A program made the translations under genes and the position numbers. A stretch of 64,000 bases of DNA from Thalassia testudinum (taxonomy: Eukaryota; Streptophyta; Magnoliopsida; Alismatales; Hydrocharitaceae). Location of the stretch: contig JAZHRO010000073.1 in NCBI GenBank assembly GCA_037157565.1, positions 92,110,001 to 92,174,000 of the forward strand, given 5' to 3'. Shown one piece after another: positions 55,040 through 64,000 of this stretch (within the stretch, counting starts at the first letter, position 1; every line of letters starts with the position of its first letter). Under the pieces are notes generated by a model, which was given only the letters and a program-made list of their open reading frames with translations, ran no database searches and had not been told where the DNA came from.

Positions 55040-55770
55040 GATAGAATATGAGGGAAATCAGAAGAAAGAAAGGAGCCCTACAATACAAGCAATCAACCCT
55101 ATCCTTAGGTGGGTTAGCCTAATGACCTACAGACTCCTAGGACCCATCTTGAGATTATAAACGATTTGGTCTACTTTTATTCAATCAATCCAACCAGTTA
55201 AAACCAGGGATTGGGGAGAAGGTACTTCCTTTGGCTTACGCCACCGGTTCCTAGTGTACCCCCTAGCCACGGTCGTTTGATGCTACTCCCCGAGCTAGAA
55301 ATCAGATGGACCAGTAGAAGTAGATTAATAAAAAAAAATCTCAGCTTGAGCCCCAAAGAGCGAATCAATCCTTAAGGCCAACGTCTACTCAGTTTTAATT
55401 AGGCTTAAGATGATTGTGCTCTTGGAATGTGATGGGCCCTTTAGATGAGTTGGGCCATTAATAATTGATTCAAATGTGTGTGCGTGCACAACCAGGGTTT
55501 ACAAACAAGGTTATTTGATGATGTGTCTTTTAGGGTTCAACCATGTTTAGTAGCTTTTAGGGTTTAATCATTAGGTTTGTTCGATCAGGTTTAGTAGAAC
55601 ACTCCAAGCTTTGAAAGCACTGGTGTAGATATATTCCTTTAAAAATCAGAAATAAAATGTGGAGCGTCTGGTTCATTCTTAAACATCAACCCTAAGTGGC
55701 AAGCTAGTTGATGAACCAATTTTAATCTTAAGTGGTGCAGCCCAAACAGCTTAATCAATTGGCCTATTGG
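55040..55770 (-). other. Element G leader, truncated
   Basis: Non-coding. The conserved leader block is at 55190-55300 (minus strand GGAACCGGTGGCGTAAGCC). Similarity to N continues to about 55770 (caattggcct), where LTR X begins. N has another roughly 450 bp from there to its PBS. Confidence 0.6.
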
Positions 55771-56706
55771 TGAGGTGTATCGCGCAGTTTGATAGGAAAA
55801 CGTCGTAGTATAGTAAACAATACGATCAAACAAAAATATTTATAAAAATATAATGAGACTTGAGTCCCGTTCGTTCGTCTCTGAGAGGCATTTGTTTTAC
55901 ATTTGAATTTGATCTTTTACCGTTCTAGTTTGTTTAAAATCGCATGCAGGTTTCCAGTCTTCTAATCAAAATTTCACCACTTCTATTATGAACCCTGATT
56001 ACGTGTGTGTGTGTGTTAAAAAGATTACAAAGGTGAAAGTGTGAGTTTCTGTGCGTACGATTCTAGTGAGGTGGTGACTGTTTACAGAGAATGCATCTAT
56101 AGTCAGATTTTCTATATTTTCCGGAAACGACATGCTTGTTGCAAAATATCAGGAATTAAAAATAGGCAACATTAATCACACAAAAGATATTGCAATGAAC
56201 TCATGGTGATTCTCAACACATAGACATATATATATATAGAAAATATATTTTTCATTCATTCATTTGGAGAGTGTTTGCAACAAGAACTTGTAGAGGAAAG
56301 CTTGTATATGAATGCTTAAAAATGTAGATGTAGCTATCAGAAGACGATCGCATAAAAGAATCTTTGGGGGGATTTTGCATGCATCATTTAGGGAGAATAA
56401 GGACTACACTACTAAGCAGTAATTAAAAGTAGTAAAACTATGAAGAGCATAAACTACTAATCTAGATCTAGCAGAATAGAAGGGCATTCAGAGGTGGTCT
56501 CCGATGGCCTTGGAGTGGTCGGGAGGAGAATGAGGGACGGCCAATGGAGCTTAGGCCAGTCGTTGGAGGGAGGTTGGAGTGATCCAGCATCTCGGCATGG
56601 TGTCTTTCATGGTGGTGGTCAACTCGTGGAGATGAAGTGGAAGTGGCCAGCCTAAGTGGAGGTGGATGTGAATGGAGCCAAGTAAATGGGAGCAAATGGC
56701 CACCCA

Positions 56707-56728
56707 TTAGGTCTTTTTATAGACCTAA
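56707..56728 (-). promoter_or_regulatory. TATA hairpin in LTR X
   Basis: Arms TTAGGTC and GACCTAA enclose TTTTTATA (TATAAAAA on the minus strand). The neighbouring CTCTCTAGAG inverted repeat (56734-56767) is also kept. Third copy of the arrangement in D. Confidence 0.65.
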
Positions 56729-56924
56729 GGGACTCTCTCTAGAGAAGTGTGGAACTCTCTAGAGAGAGCACAAGAGTGGCCGGCCAAGAGAGGATAGAAG
56801 TGGTTTTGAGATCCAAAAAATGTGGATCCCAATTTGAATGCCTCTTGGTTGCTAAATTTGGAAACCAAGAGTGGCACCACTTGGAGAGAGTTCTAGAGAA
56901 CTCTAGATGTGTGGGAGTGTGTGA

Positions 56925-56958
<34 letters not shown>
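56925..56958 (+). repeat. (GT)n microsatellite in LTR X
   Basis: About 16 GT units. The D LTRs carry cacacacacccacacaca at the equivalent place (2969-2990 and 22560-22580), so it grew from an existing short repeat. Confidence 0.85.
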
Positions 56959-57943
56959 TCGTGCCCTAGGTGTCTAAGAGGTCTAAGTTAGGTCCTAAGT
57001 GGTTTAGGTAGGTGTATACCTTGAATTAGGGTTACAAACCTTAATTGCTAAGGGAAAATTGCAATTAAACTTAACCTAAGTTCAATTGAATGAGTGTGAA
57101 CCTAATTGAGAGTGAAATAACTCAATTAGGTTGGGTTTAGGTCAATTGGACTCTTACTAAGTCCAATTGAACTTGTGTGGGTTGAGATCTAAGCTCAATT
57201 GGACTCAATGAATCCAATTGATTTAGTTGAAGGTAATTAACTTTGATCTAAGTCAATTGGGTTTGGTGAGGACATAATTAGGTCCTTAGGTTGGTCTACA
57301 GGTGATGTACAAGGGTTAGGACATCTTAATTTAGGTTCCTATGGGGTTGGGATTAGGTCTAGGGAGCTAGAAATCCAAGTTCAAGGCTTGAATCTCAAAA
57401 TAGGAACTGGAGACTAGATCCAGATGTCCAAAAATATGATTAGACGACTAGTACTCAAAAATCAGATGTCCAGACTTCAGTTCTGGACGTCCAATCTGAG
57501 TCAGGGGAAAATCTAGGTTCTATTTTGGGTATTCTGCAGAAATTGGATGTCTGACAAAGTGTCTGGACATCCAATAACTCTGCAGAAGTGGTTTTGTGGT
57601 GTGCGGGAGTTGGCTAAGGGTCATGGATGTAATATAACTTATCTGGACATCCAGATAAGGGTTAGAACTAGGGTTTTAGGGCTTCCTAGGGTGCTGTGAC
57701 CTAATCTAAGGGTGGCCAAGGCTTGGGGGAAGTCTCTAGGCTGTCCTAGGCTAGGATGGACCTAAGCTCTTCGTATTTTTCTGCTTTATTCCTACTTAAT
57801 AGAATAGCAAACCTTAACTCCTTTACATCATTATCCCTACATCTAATCTAACTCTTCTGCTCCAGCTCTACTGCAACACCTATTATTCCTGATCCAGCTT
57901 CATATCCAGCTCCTGATCAACTTATTGCATGCAATTGACATAA

Positions 57944-59066
57944 TTTTATGGTTTAAGAGTGGCTTTTTACGGCCATTCAACTCACCCAAGATTTGATGAG
58001 AACCCTAAGTTTTAAGCATCTTATTGTGATTGTGATAGACTTGTTGACCGGCAATTAAAATGGATTTTGGATTTCTACGCCTCTAGGTGACCTCAAAAAG
58101 AATTCTGCCTAAAGGTGTATCTTTACAACTGGTAGCTTTCTCCCTACTTTTATTTTTTTACGGGGACAGCACAAGGGTGAATCCAGTGTATATCTCCCTG
58201 GTTTATTCTACTTCTCTTCTTCCTAAGTGTTTTGGGAATTTTTAGTGCATTTTCTGAGTTGGGTTCTGGACAACCGGTCGATGAGCTGTTACCACCGACA
58301 ACTTGCCAGCCATACTTGTGCGGCGAAGTGTGGCTTATTTCTTTTTGTTCTTTTCTCCTTTTCTTTTTTGATTTTTTTTTTTTTTTAAAGTAGGTGGCTT
58401 CCCTGGTCTAAGATTTACCTAAAGGCAGCAAAAAGAGAAAGGTCCAGTGACTGGGCTCTGGACAACCTATCTATGGGCTGTTACCCACAATAACTTGCCA
58501 GCCATATTACCCTAGAAGGTTCATTAGCTACCCAATTTTCGTTAAAATCGCCGAACAACGAGTCAGTGCAAAGAAAGTGTGCAGATGCTTAAGACTCAAA
58601 ATTCTCTCAAATCAGAGGGTGGGTTGATAAGTTGTGTACTTATCACCCAAACTTATTTATTCCAATTATAATAGAATTAAGATGGCGAGGACTCAAAGAC
58701 AAATCCACATTTTAGTGGATACACAGGCTAATTAAGTCCAAAGACCTGAGGGGTCATTGTGTTTAGATCCTAATGTAAAATTTCTTAGGATTGAAAAGTC
58801 CTAATGTTCAACTAATCCTTCCTAATTTTTTTTTTAAATAAGAAGAGAGAAAATTTATATGGATTTCACAAAGTTAACCAAATAATTCAAGAATGAATCC
58901 ACCCCCCCATGCCTAGCTGATGCAATGTCCTCATTGAAAAAGAGACATGAAAGAAAGGGTAGAATATGGAAGATGTCACCTGGATATGAAGCTCGTATCA
59001 GCCTTGTGTCATATGTACAACTGCTGAGTTTAATGTCGTCAGCTAGGCGAAGTCCAGCCAAATAAG
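57944..59066 (-). other. Element C 3' untranslated region
   Basis: Homologous to 5621-6700 of N. Contains the doubled 60-base motif (58258-58320 and 58447-58508) and the internal polypurine tract (58897-58936). No env-like ORF. The part nearest the LTR is lost. Confidence 0.7.
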
Positions 59067-61961
59067 TCACAGAATGGCTAGAGCAACAGAGTCTGAAACG
59101 GGTTCTGGAAGATTACGGTCAACAATAGGCTTCAGACGTTGACCGTTGACTTTAAAGGTGTTAGCCGTCTTTGGGTCAGAAATATGAACGGCACCATTTA
59201 GAAAAATATGATCAACTATGAATGGGACATTCCATTTAGATCTAAGTTTACCAGGAAAGAGCTTAAGTTTAGAATCGAATAACCAAACCTTCTGGTTTAG
59301 CTCAATGCTCTTGCGGGAAATCAATTGATCATGTAGAGCTTTGGTCCGAGCCTTGTAGATCTTGGCATTCTCAAAAGCATCATTTCTAAGCTCCTCCAAC
59401 TCAGATAGTTGGAGTTTCCTAGTCTTCCCAGCTAGATTCAGATCTAAATTGCATTGTTTGATTGCCCAGAATGCCCTGTGTTCAATCTCTACGGGTAGAT
59501 GACATGCCTTTCCATACACCAAATGGAATGGAGACATGCCGATGGGCGTTTTATACGTCGTACAATAGGCCCAAAGAGAGTCCTCAAGCTTTTGAGTCCA
59601 ATCCTTGCGATCAGGCCTAACCGATTTTTGGAGAGTGTTCTTGATCTCTCGATTAGAGATCTCTGCTTGTCCATTCGTTTGGGGATGGTAAGGTGTGGAA
59701 ATTTGATGATTAACCCCGTATTTGGCCAATAAATTTCGAAATTGGACATTAGTAAAATGAGTGCCACCATCACTGATGATAGCCCTCGGAATCCCGAACC
59801 TACTGAAGATATTTTTCTTGACAAAATTGATGACCACCTTGTGGTCATTGGTTCGAGTGGGAATTGCCTCAATCCATTTGGACACATAATCAACAGCAAC
59901 AAGAATGTACTGATGTCCAAATGAAGGGATAAAGGGTCCCATGAAATCGATGCCCCAAACATTGAAAATTTTGATAGGAAGAATAGGGTTTAGGGGCATC
60001 ATGTCTCTCTTAGTTATGCTCCCGAGTGCCTGGCATCGAGAACATGACCTTGAGAAATCCTGGGCATCCTTGAATAAAGACGACCAATAGAACCCAGATT
60101 GCAAGATTTTTGCAGCCATCTTTTTCTTGGAGAAATGTCCACCACACCCAGATGCATGGCAGAACTCGAGTATACTGTTGAATTCATTCTCCGGTATGCA
60201 TCGGCGAATAATTTGATCAGAGCCGATGCGATACAGTTCAGGGTCCTCCCAGAAGTAGTTTTTGGCCTCAGATTTGAGCCTATCTCGTTGTTGCTTGGTC
60301 CAATCTTGGGGGATTTGACCAACGGCCAAATAGTTAACAATGTCAGCAAACCATGGGGTGTGGACACCTAAAACTGTAAGAATGGTTTCGTCCGGAAAAG
60401 TGTCAGCAATCGGAATGTCCGGACAAGAAGAATCACCTAGGAGTCTCAACAAATGATCCGCTACCACATTTTGTACCTCGATTTTATCCTTGATTTCAAG
60501 ATCAAATTCTTGAAGAAGAAGAATCCAACGAATAAGCCAGGGTTTAGCATCCTTTTTAGCCAAGAGATGTCTCAAGGCTGAGTGGTCGGTACAAACAATA
60601 ACATGAGACCCCAAGAGATAAGCCTTGAATTTTTCCAACGCAAATACTACAGCTAGTAATTCCTTTTCAGCAACAGTGTAACTCCTCTGGGCTTCATCCA
60701 GAGTTTTACTAGCGTAGTAAATGACAGAGGGCTTTCGGTCAATTTTATGACCCAGGACAGCCCCGACCGCGTAATCAGAAGCGTAGGTCATGATCACAAA
60801 TGGGGCTGTCCAAATTGGTGGTTGCAAAATTGGAGCACAGGTGACTGCCGTTTTTAGGAAATCAAATGCCTTTCGGCATGATTCGTAAAAAACAAACGGC
60901 ATTTCTTTGGCAAGAAGATTGCTCAAAGGGCGGGCAACCTTCAAGAAATCCTTGATGAATCTTCGATAAAATCCCACATGGCCAAGAAATGATCTAATTT
61001 GTTTAACAGATGTGGGAGGAGGAAGTTTAGCGATAGCATCAACCTTAGCTTTGTCCACTTCAATTCCCCGTTCAGAGATTATATGACCTAAAACGATGCC
61101 CTCTTGGGTCATGAAATGACACTTTTCCCAGCTAAGGACCAGTCGTGTCTTGATACATCGCTTAAGAATCATTTCCAAATTAGCCAAACAAGAGTCAAAT
61201 GACTCTCCGAAAATAGAGAAATCATCCATGAAGACTTCCATAAACTCTCCCACCATGTCGGAAAATATGGCTAGCATACACCTTTGAAAAGTCGCAGGTG
61301 CATTGCATAACCCAAAAGGCATCCTACGAAAAGTAAAGTTTCCGTAGGGACAGGTGAAAGTAGTTTTTTCCTGATCCTCGGGATGGATAGGAACTTGGTT
61401 GTATCCCGAGTAGCCATCAAGAAAACAGAAGTACTTCTGCCAGGCTAATTTTTCCAAGATTTGATCAATGAAGGGCAGGGGAAAATGATCCTTTTTAGTG
61501 GCAGTGTTCAGCTTCCTGTAATCAATACAAACTCTCCAAGAAGAAGCTGAACGAGTTGTGACAGATTCTCCTCTCTCATTAGTCATAACAGTAATCCCAA
61601 CTTTCTTTGGAACAATTTGAACGGAACTTACCCAGGGACTGTCAGAGATTGGATAAATAATTCCTGCATTGAGCCACTTGATGATTTCCTTTTTGACAAC
61701 TTCTCGCATATTTGGATTCAATCTCCTCTGCATCTGGCGAGAAGGGCAGGATCCATCTTCCAGAAATATTCTATGATTACAATAAGATGGCTCGATCCCC
61801 CTGAGGTCATGAATGGTCCAACCAATTGCCTCCTTATGTTCCTTTAGGACCTTAATCAATTTAATCTCTTGCTCCTTTGTCAAGTTACCACTGATAATCA
61901 TAGGGAACGTATTCTGAGGTCCTAAAAATTGATATTTTAAATTCTCGGGCAATGGTTTCAA
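59067..61961 (-). CDS. Element C pol: reverse transcriptase, RNase H, integrase (964 aa)
   Basis: One uninterrupted frame. [22 protein letters not shown] (88-107), motif [11 protein letters not shown] (Asp 182), [13 protein letters not shown] (214-226), catalytic [10 protein letters not shown] (Asp 246 and 247). RNase [13 protein letters not shown] (392-403), where Tyr 393 replaces the usual first catalytic Asp, then Glu 433, Asp 459 and Asp 502. Integrase: His 602, His 609, Cys 640, Cys 643, then DDE Asp 672, Asp 731, Glu 767 (35 residues apart), and [18 protein letters not shown]. No chromodomain. The real polyprotein starts upstream; the ATG at 61961 is just the first Met after a one-base deletion that breaks the frame from protease. 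Confidence 0.88.
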   Translation of the reverse strand: MKPLPENLKYQFLGPQNTFPMIISGNLTKEQEIKLIKVLKEHKEAIGWTIHDLRGIEPSYCNHRIFLEDGSCPSRQMQRRLNPNMREVVKKEIIKWLNAGIIYPISDSPWVSSVQIVPKKVGITVMTNERGESVTTRSASSWRVCIDYRKLNTATKKDHFPLPFIDQILEKLAWQKYFCFLDGYSGYNQVPIHPEDQEKTTFTCPYGNFTFRRMPFGLCNAPATFQRCMLAIFSDMVGEFMEVFMDDFSIFGESFDSCLANLEMILKRCIKTRLVLSWEKCHFMTQEGIVLGHIISERGIEVDKAKVDAIAKLPPPTSVKQIRSFLGHVGFYRRFIKDFLKVARPLSNLLAKEMPFVFYESCRKAFDFLKTAVTCAPILQPPIWTAPFVIMTYASDYAVGAVLGHKIDRKPSVIYYASKTLDEAQRSYTVAEKELLAVVFALEKFKAYLLGSHVIVCTDHSALRHLLAKKDAKPWLIRWILLLQEFDLEIKDKIEVQNVVADHLLRLLGDSSCPDIPIADTFPDETILTVLGVHTPWFADIVNYLAVGQIPQDWTKQQRDRLKSEAKNYFWEDPELYRIGSDQIIRRCIPENEFNSILEFCHASGCGGHFSKKKMAAKILQSGFYWSSLFKDAQDFSRSCSRCQALGSITKRDMMPLNPILPIKIFNVWGIDFMGPFIPSFGHQYILVAVDYVSKWIEAIPTRTNDHKVVINFVKKNIFSRFGIPRAIISDGGTHFTNVQFRNLLAKYGVNHQISTPYHPQTNGQAEISNREIKNTLQKSVRPDRKDWTQKLEDSLWAYCTTYKTPIGMSPFHLVYGKACHLPVEIEHRAFWAIKQCNLDLNLAGKTRKLQLSELEELRNDAFENAKIYKARTKALHDQLISRKSIELNQKVWLFDSKLKLFPGKLRSKWNVPFIVDHIFLNGAVHISDPKTANTFKVNGQRLKPIVDRNLPEPVSDSVALAIL

Positions 61962-63111
61962 TTCAAGCTGGGTGGGGTGATGATTGATGGTAGGGTAGAT
62001 GCTGAAGATTCAACAAGAGGGAGAGGTTGTGAGTGAACAAAATCAGTAACCTCTTCCGAAGATGTTAGGTCAGAGGGTTGCGGGTCAAATTCATCAACCA
62101 AAGAGGAACTTTCAATTGAAGAAACTGTCAAACAAGTTTCAATATTAACATTATCTTCATCAAGTTCCTCAATAAATCCACAATCCTCGAATTTGTTGAT
62201 CGCCTTAAAAGTATCCAATTTCATATGTTGGTCCCCAAAGGCGATTTCCATGCTACTGCTTTCACAATTAATGTTGGCCTTTGCGGTAGCAAGGAACGGA
62301 TGCCCCAGAATGATGGGCGTGTTCCTCAGATTATCTGGTACATCCATGTCAAGGACAAGAAAATCTACAGGAAAATAGAAATCCTTGGCCTTAACTATAA
62401 CATCTTCAATAACTCCTCGCGGGTTTGTGACCGAACGGTCTACTAACTATAGCGTTACTGAAGTTGGCCGAAGTTCACCTAACCCAAACTTCTCATAAAG
62501 AGAAGTCGGAATTAGGTTGATGGATGCACCGAGATCCAAAAGTGCTCTATCAAATGTGTAATCTCTGATAACGTAAGAAATCAAAGGAGCACTAGGATCT
62601 CTCTCTTTCTGAGGGAGGTAGTGCAGGATAACAGAACTAGCCTGCTCGGAGAGTACCACCTTCCTTGGAACAGATTCTCTCGACTTACGCTTTTGTGTAC
62701 ACAATTCCTTTAAAAATCTTGCGTAAGCCGGTATGTGCTTGATAGCATCAAGGAGTGGGATATTGATCTCAACATTCTTAAATAAATTCAGAAGCTCCTC
62801 ATTGCTATCAACAGACTTCTTCTTCTTTGCTTTGGTTAAGGCTTCAGGAAAAGGAACATGAGTCAGATCTTTGGAATCAGGTTCCTGAGCCTTGATTTCA
62901 CCTCTAGAATTCTCCTCTCTCTCCTCAGATTCTTCAGGATTCAAAAGATCAGAATAGTGTGGTTGTGGATCCTGAGTCTTCTTACCACTCCTTAAAGTTA
63001 CAGAATTTACAGAAGTGTAAGAATTTGGGTCTTGGGGAGGATTAGGAAAGATTGGAGGGGCTTGATTGACCATGAATTGTTGATTTGCAGATGAAGAAGA
63101 CGAGGAACCCT
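61958..63111 (-). pseudogene. Element C protease and linker
   Basis: From QQFMVNQ through SVTLRSGKKTQDP, NVEINIPLLDAIKHIPAYAR and VVLSEQASSVILHYLPQK to the catalytic ALLDLGASINLIP. A TAG at 62447-62449 follows SVTL, at the same codon as the TAA of B. Then SVTNPRG, DFLVLDMDVP and IILGHPFLATAKANINC follow to a Pro-rich linker. The frame is lost near 61975 where a run of four C (as in B) has become three, so protease ends TPPSLN and pol continues in the next frame. Confidence 0.82.
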
Positions 63112-64000
63112 ACTCAACCACCTGAGCAAGTGCGTGCGGGTCCCTTTGATTTCCGTACCCTTGGGATTGATTGCCCGAATTCATAATGTTTCGCGGATTG
63201 GGTACGGGTTGGGATGGTAGAGATCCGGGTTGACGAGAGTTAGCAATGAGCCCGGATTACAAGTTCTCCAGCGAGTTTTTCATTTGTTGCATGAGCTGGA
63301 GCATAGATCCTTGCATCTCTACAATTTGACAGTTCAAATCAGCTTGCCTTGCTGGTTGATGAGCATTCCAAACTGGCTGATTGACCTGATTCGGAGACAA
63401 CTGAGTATATACTTGACCCTGACCCATTGGTTGTTGTGGAGCATAGTTGCCGGGTCAAAATTGGATCGGTTACCCTATATTTCTCCAAGAGAAGTTAGGG
63501 TGGTTTCTCCAACCTAGATTATAGGCATTCGAGTAGGGGTTGGATCTAACATTCTCTTGTACAGCACAAACATCCTCATAGGATGAGGATGGAGAGAAAG
63601 AAAGAGAAGGATCATAAAAACTGGGATCAAAGGTCCCAGTTAGGAACCCATGGGGTTCCGAAAAATGTTGACTCATAGGTTGAGTTGCATCGAGTTGATT
63701 CACGAACTCCCGTCCAGAAGGAGCTCCTGAGGAATGGAATCCCGAATTTTTGGATTGAGTGGATTGAGAGTTGTTCATAGAATTGCTAGCCATCCACTCT
63801 TCCATTCTTTTAGCAACCAAGTCCACTTTATCAAGTTTATTACAAATTAATTCCATATCAAATGAATGAGAGTCATGGACTTCATTGACATTTGATCTGG
63901 GTTGCTGGGACCTGTTAAAAGTATCCATGGAGGCATGATTAATTGAATTCTCACTCATTTCCTCAAATAAATCATGTGCACTATCTACATCTTTATTGAG
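63112..64000 (-). pseudogene. Element C gag, C-terminal part
   Basis: Begins off-window. Visible: FEEMSENSINHASMDTF, FDMELICNKLDKVDLVAKRM, a Ser/Pro/Phe-rich stretch, ENVRSNPYSNAYNLGW, then QQPMGQGQVYTQLSP, VEMQGSMLQLMQQMKNSLEN and PSQPVPNPRN. Stops at about 63470, 63257 and 63112 (each where B or A has a sense codon, mostly Gln). It is the nucleocapsid-side part of the particle protein; no CCHC motif seen. Confidence 0.78.

Larger units (their letters stand above)
44802..55770 (-). mobile_element. Element G: non-autonomous LTR retrotransposon, close relative of N
   Basis: Minus-strand element with 3' LTR (44802-49041, interrupted by the LINE), polypurine tract (49042-49054), 3' UTR (interrupted by solo LTR S2), coding region (55039 to about 53330) and leader up to 55770. 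There LTR X begins and the remaining leader, PBS and 5' LTR are missing. The left flank ctagg (44797-44801) is the presumed target duplication, with no partner visible. Coding region, leader and 3' UTR align with N throughout. Confidence 0.8.
55771..57943 (-). repeat. LTR X: D-family LTR, minus, inner end missing
   Basis: Reverse-complement match to the D LTR from its 3' end (TGAGGTGTATCGCGC at 55771) to about 180 bp short of its 5' end. The GACGTCC-type sites (about 57420-57660), the AATTGGACTC palindrome region (57140-57225) and the TATA hairpin (56707-56728) are all recognisable. The right end stops at gacataat and runs into C's 3' UTR without a TG/CA end or duplication, so it is truncated by a rearrangement. 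The left flank attgg (55766-55770) may be its target duplication. Confidence 0.8.
57944..64000 (-). mobile_element. Element C: Athila element, best-preserved pol, runs off the right edge
   Basis: Minus-strand order from the right edge: gag (partial), protease, RT, RNase H, integrase, 3' UTR. Its own polypurine tract, about 270 bp of 3' UTR and its 3' LTR are missing at the fusion with LTR X. Its 5' part lies beyond 64000. Closest to B in gag and protease. It is the likeliest type of enzyme donor for N and G, which share its 3' UTR, although this copy is itself damaged. Confidence 0.85.

Noticed and set aside
55771..57943. LTR X as element C's own 3' LTR
   Set aside because: C's 3' UTR is of the N type, no polypurine tract joins it to X, and X's inner end is truncated; X is better read as a separate D-family LTR in G.

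Overview
This window looks like nuclear DNA from a flowering plant and appears to consist entirely of transposable elements. I found no host gene, structural RNA gene or CRISPR array. The evidence for a plant is a set of Ty3/gypsy LTR retrotransposons of the Athila lineage (gag, aspartic protease, RT with an FMDD core, RNase H, integrase without a chromodomain), primer-binding sites complementary to the 3' end of plant tRNA-Asp, and an L1-type LINE. The species cannot be named from this sequence. The density and nesting suggest pericentromeric or other heterochromatin.

Most of the window can be resolved by hand into a Russian-doll nest, because target-site duplications (TSDs) are readable at most boundaries. 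The outermost element, F (+), has the end of its 5' LTR at 27888-28158 plus 30245-30299, its PBS at 30302 and its coding part at 41170-43232. Into F's 5' LTR went element A (+; visible 385-27887), a gag-protease element without RT. Into A, in frame at the gag/protease boundary, went element D (+; 1828-23634; TSD aaagc), an Athila element with a decayed gag-pol. Into D's 5' LTR went element N (-; 3612-11384; TSD atcat). The window starts inside an H-family LTR (1-384) that also sits in A. Further right, F's 5' LTR holds solo LTR S1 (28159-30239), and F's leader holds solo LTR H (30947-40579; TSD gtacg), which itself holds element B (-; 31662-39078; TSD taagc). F's 3' UTR was hit by element G (- ; 44802-55770). 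G's 3' LTR holds a truncated LINE (45101-47553; 19-bp TSD), and its 3' UTR holds solo LTR S2 (49453-52324). A D-family LTR (X, -; 55771-about 57943) lies in G and is fused by a deletion junction to element C (-; about 57944 to beyond the right edge). C carries the only long intact pol ORF (964 codons).

The elements fall into two structural groups. The N group (A, N, G, B, C) has LTRs of about 1.75 kb where complete ones are visible, and most members share a doubled 60-base motif in the 3' UTR. The D group (D, F) has LTRs above 2 kb and a different conserved 3' UTR. N and G share an unrecognised coding region and have no protease, RT or integrase. F has a comparable unrecognised coding region. 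D, B and C encode the enzymes, though all are damaged. N, G, B and D share a block in the leader upstream of the coding region, which would fit a common packaging or translation signal through which non-autonomous copies use the proteins of autonomous ones. That relationship is inferred.
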